Source: Flavobacteriales bacterium BRH_c54
GTDB taxonomy: Bacteria > Bacteroidota > Bacteroidia > Flavobacteriales_E > Vicingaceae
Assembly: GCA_000961845.1 (NCBI GenBank)
Contig: LADZ01000013.1
Location: 1 to 51,065 of the forward strand
Reading direction: 5' to 3'
DNA: 51,065 nucleotides
Under the pieces are notes generated by a model. The model was not told where the DNA came from. It ran no database searches and worked only from the letters and a program-made list of their open reading frames with translations. Position numbers and translations under genes: made by a program. Every line of letters starts with the position of its first letter. The stretch's first letter is position 1. Positions 42,201-50,698 of the stretch are shown piece after piece.

Positions 42201-42636
42201 TGAAATTTTAATTCCAGATGATTACATCACCAACATTGCAGAAAGACTTTCTATTTACAAGGAGTTAGATGAGTTGGATAATTTAGAAGAATTAGAAAAA
42301 TATAAAATGCAATTGGTAGATAGGTTTGGAAAAATTCCTTACGCTACAGAACAACTTTTTAAAGCCATCCAACTAAGGTGGATAGCCAAAGAAATTGGTT
42401 TTGAGAAATTGGTATTAAAACAGAAAAAATTGATAGGCTATTTTATTAGCAATCCTAATTCGCCATATTTTCAATCTACAAGATTTACCAATGTATTGAA
42501 TTTTGTTCAACAGAATCCTCATTTATGCAAAATGAAAGAAAAGAATGACAAGCTTTCGTTAGTTTTTGAAAACGTAACTTCAATACATCAGGCAATAACA
42601 TTTATAGAACCTATGTTAAACCCTGTTTTAGTATAA
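39289..42636 (+). CDS. mfd: Transcription-repair coupling factor
   Basis: 1115 residues. It removes RNA polymerase stalled at DNA damage and recruits UvrA. The ATG at 39289 is chosen over a TTG at 39280, which lies in the -7 box. In order: UvrB-like D1-D2 region (about 1-330, FPNSYRNPYQVEQTDN and FSIRGGIVDVFSF), the CarD-like polymerase-interaction domain (about 440-500, LSPGDFITHIDHGVGRFSGL), the RecG-like translocase with Walker A GDVGFGKTE, DEEQ and TATPIPRTL, GRVGRSNKKAFCY, and the C-terminal TRCF domain. All key motifs are intact. Confidence 0.97.
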   Translation: MNSSNIKSIYLNTSQTKRIVQQFQENELSHIHLKGLLGSATAFYVNAVYENLPLNFFIVLNDKEEAAYFFNDLERVVGGDKVLFFPNSYRNPYQVEQTDNANVLMRAEVLGALSKSSSTKLVVTYPAALSEKVITKKILKKNTLKLKVEEEIPLSNLIEKLNEYQFERVDFVVEPGQFSIRGGIVDVFSFSNENPYRIEFFGDEIASVRSFDPVSQLSIKNYQKVTILPNIQNSMLEEMRISILNYLPKNTIVWTKDIALITAQLEKDFTNAQEAYKKVENSPLAHLIPEEIYYQKNNFSEDIVAKNTIEFGNQFQLQTDLEIQFNLQVQPIFNKNFDLLHQDLLEKREQGYKVSVLADSSKQIERLSAIFEDIGKALDFNSILLTLHEGFIDNDNKIALYTDHQIFNRYQRFHLKDSYKKKSESLTLKELHGLSPGDFITHIDHGVGRFSGLEKIDVNGKQQEAIRIVYANNDLLYVSIHSLHKVTKFVGKDGIPPSVNKLGSPQWQTAKQKTKSKIKEVAFDLIKLYAERKSKKGYQFMPDTYLQDELEASFIYEDTPDQLKATQDVKKDMEADFPMDRLICGDVGFGKTEVAIRAAFKAVADSKQVAILVPTTILALQHYKTFKERLKDFPCKVDYINRFKTKKQQTDTLKKLSEGQVDILIGTHRIVGNDVKFKDLGLLIIDEEQKFGVSVKDKLKTIKANVDTLTLTATPIPRTLQFSLMAARDLSNINTPPPNRQPVETKLVTFNEELIRDAIIYETSRRGQVFIVNNRVENIKEVAGMVQRLCPNVSVLTAHGQMKGPELEQKMAAFVEGQYDVLIATTIIESGLDIPNANTIIILNANHFGMSDLHQMRGRVGRSNKKAFCYLMAPPLHTLTMEARKRLTALEQFSELGSGFQIAMRDLDIRGAGNLLGAEQSGFISEIGFDVYQKILQEAIDELKENEFKELYAEELKTKNFVKDCQIETDFEILIPDDYITNIAERLSIYKELDELDNLEELEKYKMQLVDRFGKIPYATEQLFKAIQLRWIAKEIGFEKLVLKQKKLIGYFISNPNSPYFQSTRFTNVLNFVQQNPHLCKMKEKNDKLSLVFENVTSIHQAITFIEPMLNPVLV

Positions 42637-42737
42637 AATAACTCGTACAACAAAAGTCATTTTTCAATGAAAAAAAATAAGTAGTTTTGGAACGTATTTT
42701 GATAACACCAGAAAACAAAAACTTAAAAATTTAAGAC

Positions 42738-43283
42738 ATGAGAAAATTAGGATATTTAATGATGTTGGTTGTTGTAGCAGGTTTATATGCGTGCAGCCCA
42801 AGCATTCCATTTACAAACGAGGATAAAATAAAGTATAACTTAACTGAAGAAAGAATTAAAAAACTACAGTTTTTTGTTTCTAGAGACATTGTTTTGCAGC
42901 GTGGAGAGCGTACTGATGAAGCTCAAGAATTTGATAAAGACGGTAAATTAGTAGTTTCAAGTTCTGCATTATTAGATGAAATTTATATTAAAGAAGGAAC
43001 TCCTGGAGTTGTAGTTAAAGTAATTGATGAAAACAAAGTGGCAGTAAGTTTTGATGCTACCGATGATAATAAATACTTAGTTTTTGGAGATCCTAATAAT
43101 AGAGGAAGGTACAATTTAATGGGTGCAGAATGGAATAACGGAAAAGGTAAAATTAATTATGGCGGGAAAGTTTATTATGTTATGCCGGGTGGAGCAAGTG
43201 CTTACTTAAAATACAAAATGAAGAAAAGTAACGAAAGCAGAAAAAGCCAGAGTGCTGCCAAAGGTAGAAAAGTTAATAACTAA
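42738..43283 (+). CDS. Unknown lipoprotein
   Basis: 181 residues. Lipoprotein signal ending GLYACSPS (lipid Cys 19). The mature part begins IPFTNEDKIKYNLTEERIKKLQFFVSRDIVLQRG (34 residues from about 24), then beta-rich sequence with TPGVVVKVIDENKVAVSFD and a basic, Ser/Lys-rich tail (KKSNESRKSQSAAKGRK). I do not recognise a named domain; similar single-domain lipoproteins are frequent in Flavobacteriia. It stands alone between mfd and a purine phosphorylase gene, with its own strong terminator. Envelope location is well supported; function is not known. Confidence 0.75.
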   Translation: MRKLGYLMMLVVVAGLYACSPSIPFTNEDKIKYNLTEERIKKLQFFVSRDIVLQRGERTDEAQEFDKDGKLVVSSSALLDEIYIKEGTPGVVVKVIDENKVAVSFDATDDNKYLVFGDPNNRGRYNLMGAEWNNGKGKINYGGKVYYVMPGGASAYLKYKMKKSNESRKSQSAAKGRKVNN

Positions 43284-43304
43284 AAATAATAGCTCACATA
43301 TTAT

Positions 43305-43338
43305 AAACTGCTTCAAAAATTTTTGAAGCAGTTTTTTT
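43305..43338 (+). terminator. Terminator behind the unknown lipoprotein gene
   Basis: Perfect 30-bp palindrome AAACTGCTTCAAAAA (43305-43319) with its complement (43320-43334), followed by a T-run. It lies 22 nt after the stop and 14 nt before the next start codon. Confidence 0.9.
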
Positions 43339-43351
43339 ATACAATAAACTC

Positions 43352-44164
43352 ATGGAAAATCAATTAAAAGAAACGCTTAACTTCATTAAAGGACAAGGAG
43401 TTGAAAATGCAGTAGTAGGAATAATTTTAGGAACAGGCTTAGGCGGATTGGTTGAGAAAATTGAAATACTAAAAGAAATTTCTTACGATAAAATTCCTCA
43501 TTTTCCTGTTTCAACAGTAGAATCGCATGTAGGTAAATTAATTTATGGAAAAATTAATGGTAAAACTGTAATAGCTATGCAAGGTAGATTTCATTATTAT
43601 GAGGGGTATGATATGAAACAAATTGCTTATCCTGTAAAAGTATTGAAAAACTTAGGGATTAATTATTTACTTATTTCTAATGCTGCCGGGGCGGTAAATT
43701 TGGCTTTCAAAAAAAGCGAGTTAATGTTAATTACTGATCATATAAACATGTTTCCGTCTAATCCATTAATTGGTAAAAACAATAATGAGGAAGGACCAAG
43801 ATTTCCCGATATGAGCTGTGCTTACAATAAAAAGCTCAACAAGTTAATTGAAGAAATTGCTCAAGAAAAAAACATCACACTTAGAAAAGGCGTTTATGTT
43901 TCTGTTCCTGGTCCTAATTTAGAAACCAGAGCAGAATATAAAATGCTTAAATTACTAGGCGCAGATGCTGTGGGTATGAGTACTGTTCCGGAAGTTATTG
44001 CAGCCAACCATTTAGGATTGCCTTGTTGTGCAATTTCTGTATTGACAGATGAGTGCGATCCAGAAAATTTGGTTCCTGTTGCGTTGGAAGAAATTTTAGC
44101 AGCCGCAACTGTTGCTGAACCTCAGATTACAACACTTTATGTAGCACTTATTCATAGACTTTAA
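43352..44164 (+). CDS. punA: Purine-nucleoside phosphorylase
   Basis: 270 residues, trimeric (PNP/MTAP) class. It splits purine ribonucleosides with phosphate to free base and ribose 1-phosphate for salvage. Visible: ILGTGLGGL phosphate loop, ESHVGKLIYG, QGRFHYYEGYD, SNAAGAVN, and the substrate region GPNLETRAEYKML with GADAVGMSTVPE. The start follows a terminator by 14 nt, so the promoter overlaps the hairpin or the gene depends on read-through. The next gene, panD, has its own -7 box. Confidence 0.95.
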   Translation: MENQLKETLNFIKGQGVENAVVGIILGTGLGGLVEKIEILKEISYDKIPHFPVSTVESHVGKLIYGKINGKTVIAMQGRFHYYEGYDMKQIAYPVKVLKNLGINYLLISNAAGAVNLAFKKSELMLITDHINMFPSNPLIGKNNNEEGPRFPDMSCAYNKKLNKLIEEIAQEKNITLRKGVYVSVPGPNLETRAEYKMLKLLGADAVGMSTVPEVIAANHLGLPCCAISVLTDECDPENLVPVALEEILAAATVAEPQITTLYVALIHRL

Positions 44165-44210
44165 TTTTTTTTAATTCATTATATTAAGCAACTATATTAA
44201 AGGAGTTTGT

Positions 44211-44218
44211 TAATTTTG
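44211..44218 (+). promoter_or_regulatory. -7 promoter element (TAATTTTG) of panD
   Basis: Exact TAnnTTTG match, eight bases before the panD ATG at 44227, predicting a leader of about four bases. The -33 element is unclear. Confidence 0.45.
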
Positions 44219-44226
44219 CCTCCGTT

Positions 44227-44577
44227 ATGAATATTCAAGTATTAAAATCTAAAATTCACCGTGTAAAAATTACGGAAGCTGATTTGAACTATATTGGCAG
44301 CATTACTATTGATGAAACATTAATGGAAGCTGCGAACATTATTGAGGGAGAAAAAGTGCAAATCGTAAACATTAATAATGGTGAACGCTTAGAAACTTAT
44401 GTAATTAAAGGCATAAGAGACTCGGGAAATATTTGTCTTAATGGACCCGCAGCCAGAAGAGTAGCAGTAGGGGATATCATCATTATCATCACCTATGCAT
44501 CAATGGATTTTGAGGAGGCTAAAACATTTAAGCCTACTATTATTTTCCCAGACGAAACAACCAATAAATTGAAGTAG
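44227..44577 (+). CDS. panD: Aspartate 1-decarboxylase
   Basis: 116 residues. It makes beta-alanine from aspartate for pantothenate and coenzyme A. The self-cleavage site Gly24-Ser25 (YIGSITID) creates the pyruvoyl cofactor, and the [12 protein letters not shown] and [10 protein letters not shown] strands are typical. No panB or panC is nearby. It is followed after 55 nt by an integral membrane protein gene in the same direction. Confidence 0.96.
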   Translation: MNIQVLKSKIHRVKITEADLNYIGSITIDETLMEAANIIEGEKVQIVNINNGERLETYVIKGIRDSGNICLNGPAARRVAVGDIIIIITYASMDFEEAKTFKPTIIFPDETTNKLK

Positions 44578-44632
44578 TTTTCGTTTCTTTACACTGTTTT
44601 TCAAGCCAATAATGATTTCTCTAAAAAAGTAG

Positions 44633-45631
44633 ATGCAAAAAAATGTAATATCGATATTAAAAATTATCTTACCACTTGGTTTAGGATTGTTTTTAATTTG
44701 GCTGGTTTTTAAAGATTTAACTCCTGTTGATATTGCTGAAATAAAAGCTTCATTTAACGAAATCAATTATTCTTTTCTTATTCTATCGGTAATATTTGGT
44801 GTTATCAGTCATTTAAGTAGAGCTTGGCGTTGGAAATATCCTTTAAACCACTTAGGTTACCAACCAAAATTACATAATAGTTTTTTTAGTACCATGATAG
44901 GTTACTTTGCTAATTTAGGCATTCCTCGTAGTGGAGAATTATTACGTTGTGGCGTAATGAGCAAATACGAAGATATTCCTTTTAATAAATTGGTTGGAAC
45001 TGTTATAGCTGAACGTATGGCAGATTTATTAGTGCTTTGCAGTTTTATTGCTATGGTGTTTTTCTTACAAATTGATTTGCTTACCGGTTATTTAAAGGAG
45101 ATAGGTTTTTTTAAACAAATTTCGTTTACCAAGATGTTTATTTTAGGAGCCGCTTTTTTCGTTGTAGTAATTGTTTCCTATTTGGTATTAAAACGTTCTA
45201 AACTTAGTTTTTTCGAAAAACTAAGAAAGTTTCTTTCGGGTATTAAGCAAGGTCTAATTGCTATTTTAACCATGCCCAACAGAGGTAAATTTATTTTACA
45301 TACGATATTTATTTGGACAATGTATTTTTTAATGTTTTACATTACTATTTTCAGTTTACCTGAAGTAGAAACATTACCAATTTCAGGCATTGTAACTGCC
45401 TTTGTTTTAGGAGGAATAAGTATAGCAGCAACCAATGGAGGTATTGGCGCTTATCCCTTAGCCATAAGTTCTGTGTTAATGCTATATGGAGTAGATCATA
45501 ATATTGGTTATGCTTTTGGTTGGGCAACATGGATAGCTCAAACAGCCATGATTGTTATTGTAGGATTAATTTCATTGGTATTAGTTCCTAAGCTAAATGA
45601 AAAACAAGAGACTTTAGTAACTAAATCATAA
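44633..45631 (+). CDS. Flippase-like membrane protein (UPF0104/LPG-synthase transmembrane family)
   Basis: 332 residues with about eight membrane helices and no soluble domain. The family pattern is present: LSRAWRWKYPL in the second helix region, FANLGIPRSGELLRC, GTVIAERMADLL, and the late GGISIAATNGGIGAYPLAI. Members include the membrane part of lysylphosphatidylglycerol synthase and transporters of lipid-linked substrates. Without the catalytic MprF domain it is more likely a lipid translocator. The start codon lies 5 nt past a stop-rich spacer after panD; the rfaE2-like gene follows after 20 nt, so both may serve envelope lipids. Confidence 0.85.
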   Translation: MQKNVISILKIILPLGLGLFLIWLVFKDLTPVDIAEIKASFNEINYSFLILSVIFGVISHLSRAWRWKYPLNHLGYQPKLHNSFFSTMIGYFANLGIPRSGELLRCGVMSKYEDIPFNKLVGTVIAERMADLLVLCSFIAMVFFLQIDLLTGYLKEIGFFKQISFTKMFILGAAFFVVVIVSYLVLKRSKLSFFEKLRKFLSGIKQGLIAILTMPNRGKFILHTIFIWTMYFLMFYITIFSLPEVETLPISGIVTAFVLGGISIAATNGGIGAYPLAISSVLMLYGVDHNIGYAFGWATWIAQTAMIVIVGLISLVLVPKLNEKQETLVTKS

Positions 45632-45651
45632 AATTATTGATAAGTTTGACT

Positions 45652-46170
45652 ATGGAAACCTCACATTTAACATCAATTAAAAATAAAATTATTAGCCGCT
45701 CATCTCTACTGGTGTTAAAAGAACAGTGGCAAAATAAAAAAGTGGTTTTTACCAACGGATGTTTCGATATTTTACACCAAGGACATATTACTTATTTAGC
45801 ACAAACTGCCGATTTAGGCGATAAACTCATTATTGGAGTTAACTCAGATGCTTCTGTAAAAATGTTGAATAAAGGTACTGCTCGTCCGTTGCAAGATGAA
45901 TATTCTCGTGCATTAATTATTGCATCATTAAGTTTTGTAGATGCCGTTATTATTTTTGATGAAGCTACTCCTTTACAATTAATTTCAGCTATTCAACCAC
46001 AAGTATTGGTCAAAGGTGGCGATTATGATAGTGCTATTAACGATCCTTCTGACAAAAAATACATTGTAGGCTCGGATATAGTAAAACAAAATGGTGGAGA
46101 AGTAATTGTAGTTCCTTTTTTACCAGGATATTCTACTACAAGTATTGAGGAAAAAATAAAAAGGGGGTAA
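45652..46170 (+). CDS. rfaE2: D-glycero-beta-D-manno-heptose 1-phosphate adenylyltransferase (stand-alone RfaE/HldE C-terminal type)
   Basis: 172 residues from the ATG at 45652; a TTG 15 nt earlier is a weaker choice. A single cytidylyltransferase-like domain with FTNGCFDILHQGHITYL (HxGH nucleotide motif), KLIIGVNSDASVKMLNKG and a C-terminal PGYSTTSIEEKI (the ISTTxI-like signature). It corresponds to the C-terminal half of HldE, which makes ADP-heptose for lipopolysaccharide. The kinase half is not in the window. Related nucleotidyltransferases with other substrates exist, so the heptose assignment is probable, not proven. Confidence 0.85.
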   Translation: METSHLTSIKNKIISRSSLLVLKEQWQNKKVVFTNGCFDILHQGHITYLAQTADLGDKLIIGVNSDASVKMLNKGTARPLQDEYSRALIIASLSFVDAVIIFDEATPLQLISAIQPQVLVKGGDYDSAINDPSDKKYIVGSDIVKQNGGEVIVVPFLPGYSTTSIEEKIKRG

Positions 46171-47460
46171 TTATTTTCCTACCACCACTTCAATTAAATC
46201 TTCTTTTTTAAGGTAGTTCTCAGCTAGTTTTTTTAATTCTTCAGCATCAATATTTTTTACTTTTTCGATGTAGTTGTTGTAGTATTCAAAATTAAAACCG
46301 AAGAAGTGAACATTTTCAAAAAGAGAAGCCATATTAAAAGGACCATCACAGCTTCTTAGTACTTGTCCAAGAATGTAGTTTTTTACTAACGCTAATTCAT
46401 CATCACTTACCAAAACGGTTTGAAGCAATTCAATTTCCTTATAAATTTCTGCCAACGCATTATCGGCTACATTTACACCAACTTCAGTATTAATATAGAA
46501 AAAAGCCGCCTGTTGCATACTCATAATTCCGGCATTTATACCGTAAGTATATCCTTTGTCTTCTCTAATATTTTTCATTAATCGAGAGCCAAAATAGCCT
46601 CCTAATATGGTAGTTAAAATTTGTAAGCTAAAATAATCAGGATGGTTTTTATTAGGCATTACCCTACCAATTCTTATGGCAGATTGCATGGCACCGTCTT
46701 TAGAAATGTGCTTTGTTTTTTCTGAGCTAGATTCTTCAGTAATGCTTGGGTGGTTAATTTCAGGAGTGAAAGGCGTTAACAAATCTTTTCTTCCCATTTG
46801 TTGATTCAGCACTTTAAGATCATGTTCGGTTACTTTTCCGGAAGCAATAATGGTAGTATGAGCAAAATTATAATGTTGTTGATGGAATTTTTTAATAGCT
46901 TCCAAAGAAAGCTGCTCAAAATGGTGTGCTTCTGTTTTCTTTCCGTAAGGATTGTTTTTTCCTAACAACATTTCCATAAATGCTGTGTGAGCAACAAAAC
47001 TTACTTTTTCGAGGTTAATTTTAAACTTTTCGTAAGCATTTTGTTTATACACTTCAAATTCATGTTCGGAAAAAGCAGGAAAAGCAATTACTTCTTTAAC
47101 AAATGGCAAAACATGGGGCAAATGTTTAGACAAGGTATAAACCGTAACATTAGCATTGTCGTAAGCAAACTCGGCATCTAAAAAAGCTCCATATTGATCA
47201 ATTCCTTCGGCAATCTCGGCAGAAGTAAAGTTTTTAGAACCCTCTTGCATTAGTTTGTTGGCAGAAGCAGCAATTAGAGGACTAGGTTGATGCCATTTAC
47301 CGGCTTTAAAAATAAAACTGATTTTTAGAATTTCTTCACTACCACCTGAAATATAATAAACCGGCACACCATTGTCTAGCTGTGTTTTAACAGGCTCTAA
47401 AAAAGCAATACTTGATACTTGATTAAATGGAGGTGCTTGTGTTCTATTAATTTCAGTCAT
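46171..47460 (-). CDS. M16-family peptidase homologue without the zinc site
   Basis: 429 residues with the two-domain M16B fold (about 1-225 and 226-429). The typical C-terminal-half motif EDKGYTYGINAGIMS is present. At the place of the catalytic HxxEH, where active members read like LAHFLEH, this protein has IAASANKLMQEGS, so it cannot bind the catalytic zinc. Bacteroidota often encode an active and an inactive M16 subunit side by side, but here no active partner is adjacent. It is probably the non-catalytic subunit of a heterodimer with a partner elsewhere. A TACTTTTA box (47483-47476) precedes it, and no signal peptide is seen. Confidence 0.88.
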   Translation of the reverse strand: MTEINRTQAPPFNQVSSIAFLEPVKTQLDNGVPVYYISGGSEEILKISFIFKAGKWHQPSPLIAASANKLMQEGSKNFTSAEIAEGIDQYGAFLDAEFAYDNANVTVYTLSKHLPHVLPFVKEVIAFPAFSEHEFEVYKQNAYEKFKINLEKVSFVAHTAFMEMLLGKNNPYGKKTEAHHFEQLSLEAIKKFHQQHYNFAHTTIIASGKVTEHDLKVLNQQMGRKDLLTPFTPEINHPSITEESSSEKTKHISKDGAMQSAIRIGRVMPNKNHPDYFSLQILTTILGGYFGSRLMKNIREDKGYTYGINAGIMSMQQAAFFYINTEVGVNVADNALAEIYKEIELLQTVLVSDDELALVKNYILGQVLRSCDGPFNMASLFENVHFFGFNFEYYNNYIEKVKNIDAEELKKLAENYLKKEDLIEVVVGK

Positions 47461-47620
47461 ACAATATATTTTTTGTAAAAGTAATTAATGTTGTTGGGCT
47501 GATATTGTGAATAGAATTAAAAATTGATAGAAGTAATCTATTTTTTTAATTATAAATAGTAGTTAAAGACAAAAAATCAATATAACTATCAGATTACAAG
47601 TATTTTAAAATTTTTACATT

Positions 47621-47654
47621 TTTGCTAAAGCGATTAAAACTTAGAATAGTTTTG
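47621..47654 (+). promoter_or_regulatory. Promoter of the small Ala/Glu-rich lipoprotein gene
   Basis: TTTG (47621-47624), 22 nt, TAGTTTTG (47647-47654). Both match the Bacteroidota consensus. Predicted leader about 22 nt. The good match fits a highly expressed gene. Confidence 0.65.
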
Positions 47655-47680
47655 CGTACAATTAATAACTAAATTTATTT

Positions 47681-47941
47681 ATGAAAAAAATGTTTATTCT
47701 ACCAGTTGCCTTAGTTGCATTAATGGTAGTTTCTTGTGGTCCAACCCAAGAAGAAGTTGAAGCTAGAGAAAAAGCAGTTGCTGATTCTGTTGCTACTTAT
47801 AATGCTCAAGTTGAAGCTGAGGCTGCTGCCGCTGCTGAAGCAGAAGCTGCTGCAAAAGCTGAGGCTGAAGCTGCCGCTGCAATTGAAAAAGCTAAAGCTG
47901 ATTCTATTGCTGCTGCTGAAGCTGCTCCTAAGAAAAAGTAA
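47681..47941 (+). CDS. Small Ala/Glu-rich coiled-coil lipoprotein
   Basis: 86 residues. Lipoprotein signal with LMVVSCGPT (lipid Cys 19). The mature part is one long helix, almost only Ala, Glu, Lys and Asp (VEAEAAAAAEAEAAAKAEAE), ending in APKKK. Size, lipid anchor and basic C-terminus recall Murein lipoprotein (Lpp) of proteobacteria, though there is no sequence homology I can claim. A strong promoter and a strong terminator suggest an abundant, monocistronic product. The repetitive GCTGAAGC codons create spurious open frames in the other frames. Confidence 0.75.
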   Translation: MKKMFILPVALVALMVVSCGPTQEEVEAREKAVADSVATYNAQVEAEAAAAAEAEAAAKAEAEAAAAIEKAKADSIAAAEAAPKKK

Positions 47942-47962
47942 TTTATTTTCTGAAGAAAACAC

Positions 47963-47995
47963 AAAGGCTGAAAACCAAGTTTTCAGCCTTTTTTT
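47963..47995 (+). terminator. Terminator of the small lipoprotein gene
   Basis: AAAGGCTGAAAAC (47963-47975), loop CAA, GTTTTCAGCCTTT (47979-47991), then further T. A perfect 13-bp stem starting 22 nt after the stop. Confidence 0.92.
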
Positions 47996-48068
47996 ATTAT
48001 GATAGTTAATAGTTAAGATTAATATAAACTTATCATCTCATAAACTAACTTCAAACATTGAATCTTAA

Positions 48069-49511
48069 TTAGAATTCCGCATTTTTTGGAGTTCTTGGAA
48101 ATGGAATTACGTCACGAATGTTAGTCATTCCGGTTACAAAAAGCAACAAACGCTCAAAACCTAAACCAAATCCTGCATGAGGAACTGTTCCAAATTTTCT
48201 GGTTTCTAAATACCACCAAACACTTTCGTGAGGAATGTTAAACTGCTCAATTTTTTGCTTCAATACATCATATCTTTCTTCACGCTGAGAGCCACCAACA
48301 ATTTCTCCAATGCCCGGAAATAAAATATCCATTGCTTTAACGGTTTTTCCGTCATCATTTAATTTCATATAAAAAGCTTTAATTCCGGCAGGATAATCTG
48401 TAATAATTACCGGTTTTTTAAAGTGCTTTTCAACTAAAAATCGTTCGTGTTCCGATTGTAAATCAGCTCCCCAATCTTCAATAATGTAATTGAATTTTTT
48501 GTTTTTATTAGGCTTAGAATTTTTTAGAATTTGAATTGCTTCTGTGTAAGTAATTCGCTCAAAATTATTTTCTAACACAAATTGCAACTTTTCAATCAAC
48601 TCCATAGAACGTTGGTCTTGTGGTTTTGATTTTTCTTCTTCTGTTAGTCGTGAACTTAAAAATTCAAGATCATCTTTACAGTTTTCTAAGGCATATTTCA
48701 CACAATATTTTAGCATTTCTTCAGCCAAATCCATATTGTCATTGTTATCTGCAAAAGCAACTTCAGGTTCTATCATCCAAAATTCCGCTAAATGACGGGT
48801 TGTGTTAGAGTTTTCTGCTCTAAATGTTGGTCCGAAAGTATATACCTGACTTAAAGCCAAAGCAGCTAACTCCGCTTCTAACTGTCCTGTTACAGCAAGG
48901 TTGGTAGGCTTTCCAAAAAAATCTTCTTTATAGTTAATTGTGCCATCTTCATTTTTTGGAGGGTTAGTAATGTCTAAGGTAGTTACCTGAAACATTTCTC
49001 CAGCACCTTCGGCATCTGTTCCTGTAATCAAGGGTGTATGGATGTTGTAAAATCCTTTGTCATTAAAAAATTTATGTATCGCAAAAGTCATGGCATGACG
49101 AATTCTACCCACAGCACTAAATGTATTGGTTCTGTAACGCAAATGCGCTATTTCTCTTAAAAACTCTAAGGAGTGTTTTTTTGGCTGTAAGGGGTAATCT
49201 TCGGGATTAGCCTCTCCTAAAATTTCAAGAGTAGTACAATTTATTTCTATGGCTTGTCCGCTACCTTGAGAAGCTACTACTTTTCCATTCACAGCAATTG
49301 CTGCTCCTGTTGTTGCTTTGTCCACTAAGCTTTCATTGTTCGTATTTAACTCTACAACAATTTGGATGTTTTTAATAGTAGAACCGTCATTTAATGCAAT
49401 AAATGCAACGTTTTTACTACCTCTTTTTGTTCTTACCCAACCCATTACGGTAATTTCTTCGCCAATAGGTTGTTTCTCAAATAAATCTTTAATCTTTATA
49501 CGTTGTGCCAT
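48069..49511 (-). CDS. asnS: Asparaginyl-tRNA synthetase
   Basis: 480 residues, a class II synthetase of the AspRS-like group. N-terminal OB fold for anticodon binding (about 1-110, [20 protein letters not shown]), then the catalytic core with motif 2 [21 protein letters not shown] (cut here as [15 protein letters not shown] plus WMIEPE) and motif 3 [16 protein letters not shown], followed by [12 protein letters not shown]. The residues favour Asn over Asp. A tRNA-Asn gene lies about 1.5 kb away on the other strand. Confidence 0.97.
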   Translation of the reverse strand: MAQRIKIKDLFEKQPIGEEITVMGWVRTKRGSKNVAFIALNDGSTIKNIQIVVELNTNNESLVDKATTGAAIAVNGKVVASQGSGQAIEINCTTLEILGEANPEDYPLQPKKHSLEFLREIAHLRYRTNTFSAVGRIRHAMTFAIHKFFNDKGFYNIHTPLITGTDAEGAGEMFQVTTLDITNPPKNEDGTINYKEDFFGKPTNLAVTGQLEAELAALALSQVYTFGPTFRAENSNTTRHLAEFWMIEPEVAFADNNDNMDLAEEMLKYCVKYALENCKDDLEFLSSRLTEEEKSKPQDQRSMELIEKLQFVLENNFERITYTEAIQILKNSKPNKNKKFNYIIEDWGADLQSEHERFLVEKHFKKPVIITDYPAGIKAFYMKLNDDGKTVKAMDILFPGIGEIVGGSQREERYDVLKQKIEQFNIPHESVWWYLETRKFGTVPHAGFGLGFERLLLFVTGMTNIRDVIPFPRTPKNAEF

Positions 49512-49564
49512 GGTAAATTGAATTTTTGACGAAATTACTTTTTTACAATTAATGACAAGTGTTT

Positions 49565-50698
49565 TTATTCCACAGTTTTTTTATAAATAATACCTCTTTC
49601 TTCTAGATAATTCATAAAATAGTTGAAACATGGTTCGTGTTTGCCAACCAATTCGGGTGGAAAAACACCTTTTTCGGAAAATAAGCCTTCTAAAAACATA
49701 TTGGCTGCGGCAGTTGCTGTATAACCTGTAGTTCTCGCCATAGAAGAAGTATTGGTTTTAGCACAATATTCATCATGTAAATTGTAAATGACGGTTGTTG
49801 CTTTACCATCTTTATCCGTGCCTTTTACGGTAACGCGCATCACTGTAATTTCTTCTTCGGTTTCGCCTAATTTCCATTCGTTGAATAAAATATTACAGGT
49901 AAAATCTAGAGGAACTATAGCTGTTCCTTTTACATTAATGGGTTTCGTATCAAAAAAACCACTTGATTTTAATACTTTCACATACTCTACATGTCTGGGA
50001 TAACGCAAGGTTTTTTCTTTCATATTGTTGATGTGTGGCATTGTAAAAATAATGGAACGTAATCCATCACTATTAAAAGATTCTAGTGTACCAACACCAT
50101 CAAACTCTACATATTCACAATCGGTAAGGGCTTCTTTGGTAATCATTTCTCCATTCTCTACATAACGGGCAGAACGAGTATATTCTTCTATCACATCAAT
50201 TGGCGAAAATGGAGCTTTGTAGCAGAAAGGCCATTTTTTCACTTTGGGCAAACCGCCCACTAGGCATTCAAAATCGGTTAGTTGTAATTGTTCGTTATAG
50301 TAGCCTAAAATAATATTGTCCATTCCGGGAGCAACACCACAATCAACTATTGCGGTAACATTTTTTTGTTGGGCAAGTTCATGTAGTTCCAATGCATTTT
50401 CAGGGAAGAAAGAAATGTCGATTACATTTTTTTCTGCTTCAATGATATTTTTTAAGGTGTTGAAACCTAAGAAACCGGGTACAGCACAAATTACCAAATC
50501 AAATGGTTGTAGTGTTGTTTTTAATGTTCCTGTTTGCGTAACATCTAACTGTAATGTGTTTAATTGAGGACATTTATTTTTCACATGTTGTAAGGTGGAG
50601 GTGTTTACATCGGTAAGGGTTACTTCATGTTTTTTAGCTAAGTCGATAGCTATAGCGCTGCCTACCATTCCGGCACCTAATACAATAATTTTGCTCAT
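49565..50698 (-). CDS. Saccharopine-dehydrogenase-family oxidoreductase
   Basis: 377 residues. The Rossmann N-terminus has [20 protein letters not shown] for NAD(P), followed by [13 protein letters not shown] and [15 protein letters not shown]. The C-terminal catalytic domain spans about 125-350 ([28 protein letters not shown]-like [10 protein letters not shown]). The family includes saccharopine reductase and lysine 6-dehydrogenase; the exact substrate (saccharopine, lysine or a related amino acid) cannot be decided here. It is transcribed on the same strand as asnS, 53 nt upstream of it, possibly together. No lysine-pathway genes are adjacent. Confidence 0.85.
   Translation of the reverse strand: MSKIIVLGAGMVGSAIAIDLAKKHEVTLTDVNTSTLQHVKNKCPQLNTLQLDVTQTGTLKTTLQPFDLVICAVPGFLGFNTLKNIIEAEKNVIDISFFPENALELHELAQQKNVTAIVDCGVAPGMDNIILGYYNEQLQLTDFECLVGGLPKVKKWPFCYKAPFSPIDVIEEYTRSARYVENGEMITKEALTDCEYVEFDGVGTLESFNSDGLRSIIFTMPHINNMKEKTLRYPRHVEYVKVLKSSGFFDTKPINVKGTAIVPLDFTCNILFNEWKLGETEEEITVMRVTVKGTDKDGKATTVIYNLHDEYCAKTNTSSMARTTGYTATAAANMFLEGLFSEKGVFPPELVGKHEPCFNYFMNYLEERGIIYKKTVE

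Noticed and set aside
47720-47962. Serine/phenylalanine-rich open frame on the minus strand over the same gene
   Set aside because: Complementary shadow of the repetitive Ala/Glu codons; no start signals.
47736-48002. Leucine-rich open frame overlapping the small Ala/Glu lipoprotein gene
   Set aside because: It is the +1-type reading of GCTGAAGC repeats; it lacks a signal or start context and runs through the terminator.
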